A stretch of DNA of 64,000 nucleotides, taken from positions 9,114,001 through 9,178,000 of the forward strand of contig OY720099.1 of the NCBI GenBank assembly GCA_963082875.1. Direction: 5' to 3'. Below the pieces are notes generated by a model. The model searched no databases. It saw only the letters and a program-made list of their open reading frames with translations, and was not told where the DNA came from. The translations under genes and the position numbers were made by a program. This DNA is from Corella eumyota. Lineage: Eukaryota > Chordata > Ascidiacea > Phlebobranchia > Corellidae. This document shows, piece by piece, positions 24,513 to 37,265 of the stretch. How positions within the stretch are numbered: position 1 is the first letter of the stretch; the number at the start of each line of letters is the position of its first letter.

Positions 24513-26482
24513 TGTAAATTTAGTCAACCAACCACTAAAGACAATCATAACTTTTTTAATTTGCTACATTTAGTTTGAAGTGGACTTTGGTTTAGCAGTT
24601 TTCTGTTTTTTAAAAACTTAAAATTTAATTTATGTTATATTTTAATGTTTATGCATATTATTATTTATCTATAAAGATTTGAAATGATCAAAACATTTTA
24701 AACCACATTTTATTCACCAAATAAATCTTGTTTATGTTTTTTTGTTAAAAATTATAAAATAATTTCAATAAAATGTTATAATATTTTTTTTAAAGCCAGT
24801 TAAAAATTAAGCGAATTATCGTGAACTCAAGGATCTTGCTTTCTTTTACAAAAATCGCAGGTATTGATTAGAGTTAGGAAACCAGGGTTAGGCTTTCCAT
24901 TAAAAATAAATCAAACATCCAACAAATAGTTTTGAAAGAAAACGTTATAAAAACGGTTTGTTAGATGTTTAAAATTTGGACATATTTTTGCTGATATAAA
25001 ATCTTTATATTATTTATTTTGCACCCAATACTTTTTATATTTTGTGCTTTTTTTAGCATGCAGCATTTTTAGGTTAGACGCGTCCAGCAACTGCATTACA
25101 TATTTTCCTACTATTTTGCAAGTGAAAGAGGTTTACAATCTAAAAACTATCAATATTCTTAGATTGGCATAAAACTAACCATAAAATGGGACTTTTTAAG
25201 TTTTATCGTAACTAATTGGCTTACAGTTTCTCATCGCACACACACAATAAATAAATCTCCATTTGCATGTGAACAACCCATTTCTAGATATAGGTTTATT
25301 TGGCCGTAAACATCAGCATAAGTAACTTTTTTAATTGTGATTTAATTGTAAGCTGTCTGTGTAAAAGTCAAAAGTTTTCGTAAAGTATAAATGTGTTTAA
25401 TAATTTATTTTTGTTTGTTTGTATAGTTAAACACTTGTTTATTTAATAAAAATTAAAGTTTGATATTTTGCTTGTAAATTTTGTTTATTTGTATATGACA
25501 TAACGAAGTTTAAATTAAGCTTTTGTTTTTTAATTATACTTGAACACTTGTTTAATTATTAAAAAATTAAGATCGATATTTTGCTTTTAAACTGTTTAGT
25601 TAAATTATGCGATATCAATTCATGTTTGTTTATTCAAAAAAAGACCAAACGATTACGAACCATATTTTATTTTTCGAATAATCTAATTTGGTTTTGGTCA
25701 TATATCATTGCCTTACAGTTACGCTTTACTATGAAAGGAATTAAGATTTAAAGGTCGTTTAAAGGTAGCCTATTATTCACCGTATAATGAGTCACCTGTC
25801 TAAATAGTCAACTTGCCTATTTAAAAAAAAAGTTATGGGATTTTCCCTAATCTTAAGGAACTTAAATTCACTGAGAAATCCCCTTCGTATATTGCTTTCA
25901 AAAAGAAAGTTATTGCGGAATCAAAAAGTGTTTTAAGAAACCAATAGCAAATAAAGTTATTTCAGCATTTAGACACAGGTCGCTAACAAATCCCTTTAAA
26001 CCATTAAAATAACTAAAAAAACAAGGTAATTTTTTTTGTAATAGAATCAGGATAGTTGTAACAACGGTTCATGCAAAATTGCAGATGCGAAACGACCTTA
26101 TATTGTTAACAGTGTTTAAAGGCGCTTTTTAACAAACTAACAATTACCAGAAACCCCCAACTTTTATACCGCTATATGTAATGTATTGAAATAGAGGCTT
26201 ACAGGTATCTAAACATTCTTAACATTGTTGTAGAGGGTTGACAAACAAAGCACCTTACGTCATGCCTTATGTGTTATTCTGTTCGAGAATGGCGAAATAT
26301 TAGGGGATTTTATTATTATATTCGTATTTCAAAAAAAAAAACATAAATACAACTCCATACCTACAACAAATTTAGAACAGAACGAACGTCAGTAAGACAG
26401 ACTTTAAAATTTACTTGTGCTTAAGATCTTTTAACTTAAAAATACTCTTTTTTTATTTAAATAGAATTTAAAATAAGAAAGT
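24513..26482. other. Intergenic DNA
   Basis: AT-rich sequence with no credible exon on either strand. The last 150 bases form the promoter and leader side of the gene starting at 26483. An AG at 26463-26464 after a T-rich tract is a candidate trans-splice acceptor 18 bases before its ATG. Confidence 0.4.
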
Positions 26483-29400
26483 ATGGTTGATAATCAACAA
26501 ACAATAAACGTAAATGTAATTATAAATCATAAAAGGTAAGATGTTTCTTTTTTGTTAATATCTATCCTTAATTAAAAAAGGTCGATTTCGTGGTCTAGAC
26601 ATGAGTTATTAATATTTGTTACCACAACCCAATATTGAGTTCAACCTGATATAGAGTTGACTTGGATAGTTTGGAATATGTTACAAGAAAAGTTTGATCG
26701 TATCGTAATTTAGCCTTACGTTTAGGTGGCGATGTATTAGAGGTTCTAATTGGATTTAACCCTTATCCTAAACTGTTTATTAGGACAAGACGATCTCCCT
26801 AATTTAGTAAAAGCCTAGATACTCCGCTTAAACGGTTCACCGTAAAACCAATTTAGCTAACCCTGTTATCTATATTAATACGCAAAGTGGGTGCGGTACG
26901 TTACTTTAATCACTTATTAAAAACTGTACATACGCTAATTACAATAAAAACATAAGAACCATAAAATAGTATATAAAAGCAATACGACTGTACCTTATCA
27001 CACCCAAGTCAGAACTACTTGTTCTGCCGCCAAATACAACATTCCAAGGTACAATCGGATTTTAGGCAACAAATCACGATAAGGTTCTCTGCACTTAGGT
27101 ATACTTAGGGCACATAACGGACTATAAACGAACTATAAACATTTATGTTACAAATACTGTTTAAGAAAGTTAAACAAAAATGATTTTACCGATTGGCATT
27201 CTGATCAGCAGGAGTTTGTACCGTATAGCAACTTACTTACTCAAAGGCGTTAAGACATGAAATTAGTTGGATTTTTTTTCAAATGTCTATGCTACCAAAA
27301 GTTAAGATTAAAATATAACGCAAAAACGATATACCTTAAGGCCTAATTGTTTTTTTTTTAACAGGAAAGTAGCTGTGGATGTTTGCAATGCAGGTACATT
27401 TTTTTATATATAATAAAGCCGTCTGCTTAACCAATAAGTTGTGTATTTATAAGTAAACTATATTGCAATGCCACTAAACAAAAGTGTAAATAAACTGATT
27501 TTATAGGAAAAAACATTGTTCAACAAGCAAAAGAACAAGAAGAGTTAGTCAATTCTGACCACAATAATATGGAACAAATTGAGATCTCCGGTTATGATCT
27601 TGAAGTTAGCTTGCCGAATAGTTGTAAGGCAAACAATGTGATGCCGAACTTGTCGCTTAATCAAAATGTGCCCCCGGTTATTTTCTCGCTTCAAAGTTTT
27701 AGTATCGGGTCAAGTGTGGATTTGTACACAGCAAACGAAAAATACGCGGCGACTACCCAAACCAGTAGTTTAACGCTGCCCCAAACTAAAAAAATCCAAA
27801 CTAATTCAACCTTACCAAAATCTTCGCAAGTCACATATAAATCAAATGGTATGAACATGATTACAAATAGGCAAATACAAACCTTTAATAAGTAAGTTTG
27901 ATTTTTATTAAATGTTGTTTTAATTTAAAAGGTGCAGAATATTGCGATGCACAGCGGTTAAAAGAAATTGTCGAGTACGACGGTAAGTAAAAACAAATAA
28001 AATTTATTAGTTTTTGTAATGGAAATTAAGTTTAATGCTATAAGATATACACTTTTAAGCAAAATAGGTTAATTCGTGGTACACGGTAAATTTTGTCACG
28101 CTTTTTAAGATAAAAACGACTGAAGATGACTATTAAATAAAAATAACGAAACTGGACTGAATTAAGCATGTAAATAAATTTATTTTAAGAGTAGTGGGTT
28201 GGCAATATTTTAATATTTAAAGTTCTTTAAAATATCGATGATGTATTCCGTTAACAAAGCCAAATTGTGATCAAGCTCATCCGATTTAATAAAAATCTAA
28301 CAACAATTCTATTAACATGCACCATTTCCTTTCGTATAATCCCCATATCCGTTAACCAAACTGGGCTTCCATTTACAATCACTTAATCAACAAACCAACC
28401 TTTTCAGTAGTATTCCTAATCGTACGCCTGATTGCGTGACATTGTAAATCCGGTTGCCACTTTTGTAGGTTTCGGGGTTGTATTTTTATTAATTTCAATA
28501 AAAGTTTCGCCCACCCACGACGTCATGTCAGCGATATTTTTTTTTAAATTATAATTTTAAAAATGCCAAGATTAAAAAGACATAAAATATTTCCATACGT
28601 ATTGCTTTTACCTTTAGTGTTACCAAAAAAGTTTGATCGTCTCGTAATTTGACCTAACGTTTAAGTAGCGATAAATTAAAAGTTGTTATTCTATTAAACC
28701 CTCATTCCAGACTGTTTGTTAAGACAAGACGATCCCCCAAATTTAGTAAAAGCCTAGGTACTGTTATCTATACTTGTATTATTAAAAACGGGTGCGCTTA
28801 CAGTTTAGTACTTAAATACTACAACGGACAATATAACACATATAAAAGCACGATAAAATACATTAAAAACACTACTACAGATTCAATCCAAAATACGTCC
28901 ACACTGAACCGCTACCCAAACAAAACTTACCTCGTTGAGCGTCGCGCAAAAACATCTTAATAAGTTCGGGGCAACAAATCTCAATAAGTAATACAGTACA
29001 AATTACGAACACCTAAAGACACATGACTAAATTAGGGCACCGTAAAAATCAAATTAGGGCACCGTAAAAATCCAGGCTTAACACGTAAACCGCTTACGTT
29101 GCATTAGTTTAAAATTATTTATATTAGATATATTTTTTCGTTCGATTCCTCTTTACATAAAATTATATATTTTATAGATGTTATTTTTCAAGCAAACTTA
29201 AAACAAGATTTTGTTACAATCGAAACAGCAACACAGACGTATTTAAAACTTTGTCCTGATTTGCAAAGAATTTCAGTTCAAGTTACAAGATACGTTAACT
29301 ATTTAAAACTCGAAAAATACGAGGAATCCAGCAAAGTACGAGTCGAGATCGCAAATACTCTGCTGCAATGCTTAATCGTAAAGGCTAACACGTTAAGAAA

Positions 29401-29983
29401 GGTCGCAAATGATTTGGAACTTAAAAACAAACAGTTTTTGTCTTTGTTGTGTTTCGAACTTGCTTTCAACTCTTACAAAACGGAAAAACGTTCTTCAAAC
29501 AATCTTGTAAGCCATTTGAGAACATGCGTCGAAGGCATTTTAAAGTGTGGACAAAACCTTTTAAAAACCGGCCAGTACCGACATGTTGTAAAAGGTTACG
29601 TGATCCCACTTATGCACAAGCTTACGTCTGATATAAAAGACTGTCCTGAAGCAGATCACAAACATGTATCCTTAGAGACATCCAAATGCTTGCTGTATAC
29701 TGGAGCCTGCGAAAAAAACGCTGGGATCGACGAATACCAAACTATTAAAAAAGCTATCGACCTAGTGGCTACAATTAAAAACAAGGAGGAGTACAAAGTT
29801 TACGGCCACCTTTTGCACAATTTAGGGGCTTGGTATAGCAAACAGGCCAAACCAGAAGATGCCGTTAGATACCTTTTTGAAGCTCGAGAAGCGTTTAGCA
29901 AAGTAAGGGACTGGGAAAACGAAAATGAAAATCAAACGATTATATCAATTTGTTGTCAAACAATACAGAAAGTTTTAGTTTAA
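26483..29983 (+). CDS. Unassigned five-exon gene with a helical, TPR-like C-terminal half
   Basis: I do not recognise this protein. Exons: 26483-26535, 27365-27393, 27507-27848, 27932-27982 and 29178-29983; phases match throughout and give about 426 residues. The N-terminus (MVDNQQTINVNVIINHKRK) leads into a polar Ser/Thr/Gln/Asn-rich linker of about 110 residues. The last 280 residues are almost all amphipathic helix. They include two TPR-like helical pairs near the end (HLLHNLGAWYSKQAKPEDAV, then LFEAREAF). This suggests a protein-protein interaction scaffold of alpha-solenoid type, but no partner can be named. There is no signal peptide or membrane helix. Exon 3 has a competing consensus donor (AA|GTAAGT at 27892), but using it shifts the frame in the last exon, so I chose GTATGA at 27849. 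Exon 4 could also start at 27938. Confidence 0.7.
26670..27125 (+). repeat. Diverged intronic repeat, copy A
   Basis: In intron 1 of the unassigned gene. Shared blocks with copy B, in the same order: AAGTTTGATCGT, GACAAGACGATC, AATTTAGTAAAAGCCTAG, TATATAAAAGC and GGCAACAAATC. The copies lie in the same orientation about 1.95 kb apart. Class unknown. Confidence 0.65.
28618..29035 (+). repeat. Diverged intronic repeat, copy B
   Basis: In intron 4 of the same gene and collinear with copy A. Both copies keep a TATA-box-like string (ATATAAAAGCA here at about 28850) and a pair of short inverted blocks (GATCGTCT and AGACGATC), so they may be remnants of one non-coding mobile family. Confidence 0.65.
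29029..29072 (+). repeat. Perfect 22-base tandem duplication
   Basis: AAATTAGGGCACCGTAAAAA plus TC occurs twice head to tail (29029-29050, 29051-29072), at the right edge of intronic repeat copy B. Confidence 0.85.
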
Positions 29984-30004
29984 AGAAATGTTTGGCCCGC
30001 TTAA

Positions 30005-30010
30005 AATAAA
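30005..30010 (+). terminator. Polyadenylation signal of the unassigned gene
   Basis: AATAAA starts 22 bases after the stop codon at 29981-29983, implying a very short 3' UTR. The converging claudin gene ends only 370 bases downstream. Confidence 0.5.
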
Positions 30011-30379
30011 TACATCTATATTTTAAATAATCAAAAAGATGGTTTGAAAATTTTATCTAGTTTACTGATTCTTCAATGTTTACTAACTTTCTGTCAATAT
30101 TATTATTGTATGTCTAGTTATTGTCTGCGACAATTTTAATAGCTGTTTATTGAAATGGTAGTTTAACAAAACAAGTTAATTTTTAATGTTTTTTTATCGA
30201 TTTAAACACAAGTGGAAGTTTAAAATTAAAAGAAAGGTAGATTTTTGAAATTTTATACAAAATTCATAATTTTTAAGGCCATATACACATTTTAAAGTGT
30301 ACCGTTGTGCGGTTTTAGGAAGGTTAACTACGTTGATTAAGGGACACATAATACAAAGAAGTCCAAAAAAGTTAATAAT

Positions 30380-31851
30380 TTATACATATTCCGCTTTCTC
30401 CTTTTTCAAAGATTTACTGAAAACAAAATAAAATTAGGTACAATAATTTAAAAGATTTTGTTTACATTAATCTATATAACACTACCGAGAGGCCTTTGGT
30501 TAATTAATGAAAGTTCTTTTACGTGATTAACCGTTAAGCGTTAATTAAAAAAGAAACTAAAGACAAGGCGCAATATTTTACCCGCTTCCAGTTGTTAATG
30601 ACACCACCTTTTTTGCGCTTTGCAGCAATTAAACGTTAACTAATCGAATTAACAAAACTATACTAACAACCTTTTATGACGTCTTACCTTGCTGCTGGTT
30701 TGTAGTCGTAGGGCGAATAACCACCACTGCTGTTGTGATCTTTTAAAGACCCACACGAACCAATAGTTAACATAACGCCAGCAATTAATGCTACATTAAA
30801 AAAAATAAATAAACCACTTTTAGTTGAACTGCTTCTTGACATTTATTTCAAGAAAAAATTTGTACAAATTAACTACTGGCAAAAACCTATTTTAATTAAT
30901 ATATATTTTTGAAAGCTACATTTTAAGAGTTGGTTGCCATACAATTGTACCTTAAGGTTATAAGCAAAATCCAGGGTAACTGATATATAAAATTGTTATG
31001 TAGGAACGTACCTAATAGCATCGAGACCCAACCAATGTAAAGACAAGAGCCGTACTGGTATTTGAATTCTCTTTCTTGATAAAGTGGGTTATGAAATTCC
31101 ATTGTAACTTTCCACGCGTACCAAGATACTGCTGCCCCACATGTGAATGCTATTCAAATATGTTTTAAAGATTTAGTATTTATTTTTTGTCCTTTGAACT
31201 TTTATCTCGAGTTTCCGTTTTTTTAACTTTAAGCCAAGAGTCCCAAAACAAACAAACGTAAAACATTAGCTAACGGTATAGGTTTCTACTCACCTGCAAC
31301 CAAAAACATTATTCCGGCTGATAATGAAGCTAAATGTTTAGGTTTGGTATCGGCTTCAATCATGGTCGTACATTCAAGGCTGAGGAGGGATATTATCATA
31401 CCAAGAAATGCAGTGATGGTGGCAATGCATATCAAAGCACGGCATGCTTGTATGTCAGCTAAAGAAAAGGCAATTGTTTACTTTTATATTTAAACATTTA
31501 AATCATAATCAATCTTTTTTTAGTATTTGCAAAACCGAAATAGTGAATTGTTGCCTTAGTTTCTATATTTGCCAGACACATAAATGACTAAAATCGCAAT
31601 GCGCTTTTGATCCGTTTAAACTTACCAGGCAACCCGATAATGGCAACATCATAGTTATCACACTGTACAAAGCCCGGCCTAGACTGGGCACAGCGCCACC
31701 ACACGCCTTCAAATATATCGTTGTTTACCAAGTATTGTTCCGAGCTAACCGGAGAGTTTATTTTCCACATAGGCAGTACGTTTACAATAAAAACTCCCAT
31801 AAAGCATAAAACACCAAGCGCAAAACCACCAAATGATGCCCCACGAGCCAT
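30380..31851 (-). CDS. Claudin family tight-junction protein, complete
   Basis: Four-helix membrane protein that seals paracellular space at tight junctions. Exons: 31851-31626, 31458-31294, 31149-31012, 30790-30688 and 30416-30380, phases matching, giving 222 residues. Helix 1 is FGGFALGVLCFMGVFIV. The first extracellular loop carries the claudin signature (GVWWRC followed by a second Cys 12 residues on). Helix 2 follows ADIQACRALICI. Helix 3 contains SAGIMFLVAAF. Loop 2 shows SWYAWKVTMEFHNPLY, typical of the family, and helix 4 starts near CLYIGWVSML. The last exon codes for only about a dozen residues but supplies KKEKAEYV-stop, the PDZ-binding YV end used to bind ZO proteins. If exon 4 read on instead, the protein would end three bases later at TAA and lack YV. 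A minus-strand AATAAA lies at 30146-30151. Confidence 0.93.
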
Positions 31852-32677
31852 TTTAATTATAATAAAAAACTTTTTTAGTTTGTAACAAAGTAAACACGTA
31901 AAAGCAATCTCGTACTGTCGATAAAAAAATTTAAAAAAACTTGCTTATTCTTTTTAGTACTTTACAAACCAAATTTAAAAAATAATACTTTTAACTAATT
32001 TATAATCAAACAAGTAAACTTAAATTTATTTTAAAACACGAAAAACCTATTTACTAGTTAGAAAAGTTGTATATTTTAAAATTTTATTTCAATGTCATGC
32101 CCATTACAAGCACAAACCTGCGTTTTAAAACAAACGGTTATACAAAAAGTAACTATAACTATTAAAAAAGTAATTATTATAGCCATTCCTCATATACTTC
32201 GAACTAATAAAATAAAAAAATCGAAAAAAAACAATCTCTTAGGTATACATTTTAGTTTTGGCTTAATATTTATATTTGTACCTTATTGTTTAAATAAGGG
32301 CGTTTTATGCTCTTGATATTGGCTATCAATGATTAACAATACACTACTTGTTATCTGAAAACAAACAAATACCAGATATAGATCATTTACCATAGGCTAT
32401 ATTAAATTATTTTAAAGTTAAATTAATTTTTTTTTTATTTAAAGTTAGGTATAGTAAGGTTTTTAAATATTTATTTCACAAAAGCTGTTAATTAAAAATT
32501 ATTTTCCAGCCAATAGCAAAATTATTTTCCTTTAGAATATTAAAATTTTTTGTAAAAAAATTACTTTTCCAAAAAGAAACAATAATTTAAACAAGTGGTA
32601 TTGTGTCATTCGCAATGGAAATCACGTCACTTTAGTAAAACGAAATTAAACTCGGGAACTGTAAAACAAAAAAAACG
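31852..32677. other. Spacer between the two claudin genes
   Basis: AT-rich. The only notable item is a minus-strand frame at 32186-32076 coding for a single hydrophobic helix (AIIITFLIVIVTFCITVCF) behind a possible acceptor at 32190-32189. It might be a detached last exon of the second claudin, but I cannot link it. Confidence 0.3.
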
Positions 32678-33937
32678 TCAGAATTTAAAACATGCAAATA
32701 TTGGTTTAGTTGCCCTATAATTAATAACTTTACTTAAACTACAAATACCATCAGAAACACTTTTCAACTTAAATTTATTGTTTACCCAACATGCGAAAGC
32801 TTGCTCGCGATTTTTGAAAAGCAATGATAACGCGTAGAAAATGCATCCAAACAAAGTGACCATAAAAAGACTAAGATTTAATAACCGAATGGGGGTTATC
32901 TTTGTAAAAAGATACATGACTTACTATAAACACCAATAATAATAGCAAAATTGCGTTTAAATTAAACAAACGTTTTGATCCATTGGATTCAATTTAAATA
33001 TGTTAGTTATGCTGTGATACTATTTATAACAAATTGATAGCAACAGTGCCTAAAACTCTTAGGCTTTTAGCACGATGCCATGGTATATTACACAACCGAA
33101 TTAAAATATTGGTATAATAAAGTGTTACTCTGCAGCGACATCTAAAGGCGGTGGTACGAAAAACTTTACCTAAAATTTAAGGCAACTCACTTTGGTTCTA
33201 TTTTATTGCGCAATACCATTATGTGGTAGCGTGTGTAAATACATATAGCGAGCGGCTCCTATTTTAGTCCAAAGAAGTCCAAGGCCTAGTCGGGGAGCGA
33301 AATTTGTCTTTTAAGAAAACAGTCAATTGTTTTCTATCGACTTAAATATATATACAATTTATTTAACTTACGTGAAAGGTATATGGAAGGTTGTCCATAA
33401 TTGTTACAAGAAAATCCCCCTGTTTTAAGCGACATACATTTCCACCAAATTCCGTTAAAAGTTGGAATACGACCGTATAAAGCATCCGAACTCTATAGTT
33501 GAAAATAAACAATTATTAAACACATTACAAAAACATTTTTATTTCTTTTTTTAAACAATATTAAAATATACTTTTTTTAAAAATAACATACAAGTTTATT
33601 ATAAAAAGCGACAATAAAAGCCAAATAGGTAAAAATGTAGTACTTCCAGTCAGTTACAACATTGTAGCATTAAATTGTTCATTTAAATAATATACATTAA
33701 CTTGGACCCTTAAAAAAACATAACAAAACCTGCGTTTAAAAAGAAGGCACTAACATTATTTGAATATCATATTTTTTTTAAATATATTAATACAATTAAC
33801 ATAAATTGTAAACAGTTCTACTTTTTAACCTGCCAATTACTAACGCTCCAGTACGGTATTCCGGCTGTGACGAAGATTCCAAAAAAAGCTAAAAATCCAA
33901 GGAAAAATGCCCCAAAATTTAATCCATTTGATGCCAT
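32678..33937 (-). CDS. Second claudin-like gene, apparently lacking helices 3 and 4
   Basis: A tandem neighbour of the claudin at 30380-31851. Exons: 33937-33830 (MASNGLNFGAFFLGFLAFFG, helix 1, then a Trp-containing loop start), 33492-33372 (GIWWKC and a downstream Cys, the claudin loop signature) and 32919-32678 (helix 2, LLNLSLFMVTLFGCIFYAL). Phases match, giving 156 residues. After helix 2 the frame continues with a hydrophilic stretch and stops. I find no exon for helix 3, the second loop or helix 4 in this frame, whereas a normal claudin is over 200 residues. It may be a decaying duplicate, or exon 3 may use an inner donor to reach exons I could not recognise. The first two exons are secure; the 3' end is not. 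Confidence 0.6.
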
Positions 33938-36900
33938 CTTTTAATTTAGAGCAAATATTTTTATAAGGCCTATTGCAAGTTATTGCAGCGTTTCTTTCGT
34001 AAAAAAATGTTTTTAAAGTTTTTTTAGTTAAAAAATTAAATTTTGAACTAACAAAAATAACAGTATAGTAAATTTTCAAATAAAATTTACATTAAATGTT
34101 TACTATTATCTTAAAATAATAATTATTATTAAAACCATTTACAAAGTATCATTGATAGAACAATTTCAATAAATAAGTTAAACCACTCAAAACGACTTTC
34201 TATTACCAATTACCCAAATATCCAAAGTCATATCAGCTTTTATAACAAATAAAAAGTCAATATTACCGAACAAACAACCCCCTGCAAGTATATGAAGTCA
34301 AATTGACTTTTGAGCCTGTGACTTGATTTACATAGTTTTAAACAAAGAACAAACAATATTGTATAAATTATAGGTCTTTTGTTAATAACATTGTTTAATA
34401 TGAATTGTTTACAAATTTCTGCAAGGTGACTGCCATAAATTTAAAGTGGTGCATAAATCTCAGAACAAACAGTTGACAGTTTTTTCGCTGATCTATGTTT
34501 TTATTGGGTTTATCAACATTGTGATATTATTCAGAGCGAATATCAATAAATTATCGGTTTCAAGTAATATCAAGTAATTTTTGTACGTGCATGACTTAAT
34601 TTTTATATAAAAAAATTTCCTCTTTTTTGTTATAATTATTTTGTTAACTTAATAAAATTTAAAAAAAAATACTAAACAACTAAAATAGAATTTCTAACTC
34701 TCCACTACATTCTTAAAAAAGAAACGTATAACTTACAAGTTAAACAATAAGTAAAACTATTAATTTGACTTCTTAAAAAAACAGTTCATAAATTATACGT
34801 ACAAATTGAAATAATATAATATGTTTAATAACGTTACCAACATATTTGTAAAAACACTATTAGTAAAACAAAAACAAATATTGTTCAAAAACGCAAAAAA
34901 ACATATTTGAAACCGAGTTAATATTTTATAAGCTACTTTTTAGTCAAGCTATACTGTAAATCGAAACTATAGCGCGGTTTTAAGAAAAAAATGTACAACG
35001 TTATTTAAAATCAACTTTGGTAATTTTATTTTTATCGTGATGAGGTCATGTCATGTAAGTGACTTGTTTTTCTATTTAAGTGAGATTTGTTTTAAACAAG
35101 TTTAACATATCTTAAACAAACAGTTGTTAAATGTTGGTATTGGTTACATACAAGCACTGTAAACATTCCTACTTACGCAGATTTGTTAAGTAATTAGTAA
35201 ATGTTTAATTACAAATGGCCTAGTTTACAATTTAGGTAAATATATATTCTTTACCTAGTTAAACAATTAAATCGAGTTTGATTTAAAAGGTAAAACATGT
35301 CGCTAAAAACTAACACATTTTATACCCAAGTTTTTATTTTCATATCAATAAAACGTGTGCTTGAAATCATATACCCTAAAAGCCATTTTACCAAAAATAG
35401 GACATTTTCTATTAACCCCCTTTTCACCTTTCTCTAAAAAATGCCGTTCAAATTTTAAAAAAAGGTTAGATCGAAATTTTAGTAAAATATCTTTTATGAA
35501 ATTTTTGTTTTGCGTGTAACATCTTTCGAAAAATAACAACAGTACTATTACAAATTTTATTTATTTGGTTGAATTATTATACATCAGCATTTAAATAGTA
35601 TTTGGAAATACAATTTAGAAATCCTATAAACAATTAAAGCAAATAAGTTTTAAGTAAGTAGTTGCTAAGGATGTGACGTCACAAAAATTATAAAAAATAT
35701 GTTTTTACTGTCACCAAAATTAAGGTTTTGACCTATAACTATAACTATAGTTATATAAATAATTAACACAAGAATTACTAATCACACATACTAATATTTA
35801 CAAATACTTTATAATAATTATAATAGTGTTAGTCAAAACTACAATATTAACGTTATTAAAAAGCTGTTATTTTAAAGGAACTTGAAGTGAACGGGCGAAA
35901 ATGGGAATTACAATAACAAAAACAAATTCTGGATACAATATCACGCAACACACATATATACAAACACACCACGCACATCTATAGATATAAAGTCGCGTAA
36001 AAAATAATAAAATATAGTCATACAGATTAAAATTATATAAACATAAAATCACACTCTCAGTGATAATTGACCAAAGTTGTTTCATATTCACTTGACATTA
36101 ACTAAAATAAAACTTGAATGAGCAATAGAAAATTTACCATGTAAGATCGCGTGTTGACTACTATAGTGTTTAATTGTATATATATTAGATAGAACATAGT
36201 ATATAAAAAAAAGAAGTAAATATTGGGTTTAAATATATATAAAAAAAATTTAATAAAGAATTGTAAAATATATAATTTTTTGTTTGGATTTTTTGATGTT
36301 GTATAAACAAAAAAATAACAGTAAGTAAAAATGTACAAAAAATAAAAAAAAAACAATAAAATTAATATTAATAACTGTTGTTTAAACTTGTTATCAAGCC
36401 AAAAAGAATGTTACTCCATTTATTGCTATGACGGTTGTGTAAAATGGTTGTTAACCTCCGTAACGCCACCTTGAGACGTTTTATATACACTATAATTTTC
36501 CACTACAAGAAAGATATTACGAAATTCGTTAGCTAAGTTTACAGCGGCTAAAATTAATTTATAAAAAAAATTTTAAAAATGATTTAATTTACTTATAAAC
36601 AAAATATGCAAACCAGCATAACTTAATTAAGTGGAACCTGACTTCATTTAAACTTATTTAACAAATTATTAAACCTAAAACAAGTAAACATTTAAAAATT
36701 AACTGTGTTAAGAATTTTTAATTATTTGAGAATTAATCGAGTTAGTTGAGTAATATATTTGTGCTATGTGTAAATATTTACAGAACACAATGGGTGTTTC
36801 GCATATGGCGTTAGCCTGAAATGGGGAAGGAAATTAAAGGCGTGCATTGTATTGTTTCCTTTTCACGAAGATACAAGACTTGACTCATTTTACAACAAAA

Positions 36901-37265
36901 ACAAGCCATAAGAATAAGCAAGTCAAACACAATCGACAACGCTAATCAAAGTTGCGTTCTAATAAGCCATTTGCTTCTTTTCTCATGAAAGAATGCGCCA
37001 AGATGCTTGTAAACAATCAAAAGGGAAAAACAGTGAAACAAATTTATAAGTTACGTAGTTGGTTTAAATTAGCACCGGTCAAAAATAGTGGCAGAGTATG
37101 TTTATAGAATCCTTTAATGTCTAGCACACGATTGAAGTATAATCTAATGTTGTAATAAAAATGTGGTGGCACTGATATGTTTAGGCACTAGATTTAAAGC
37201 GTTGTTGTTAGTTTTAATACAACAAAAGTTAAGGCTTTTATGCTGGCCAAAACAAAACACAATGT
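33938..37265. other. Intergenic DNA
   Basis: AT-rich, with scattered open frames lacking motifs. One TGACGTCA occurs at 35674-35681. Nothing else I can support. Confidence 0.4.

Noticed and set aside
32092-32316. A + strand frame between the claudins
   Set aside because: Composition follows the local AT bias; the opposite strand has the more interesting single-helix frame.
35867-36356. Hydrophobic minus-strand frames resembling membrane proteins
   Set aside because: Phe/Tyr/Ile/Leu runs are what T-rich DNA encodes by chance; no start context or splice sites.
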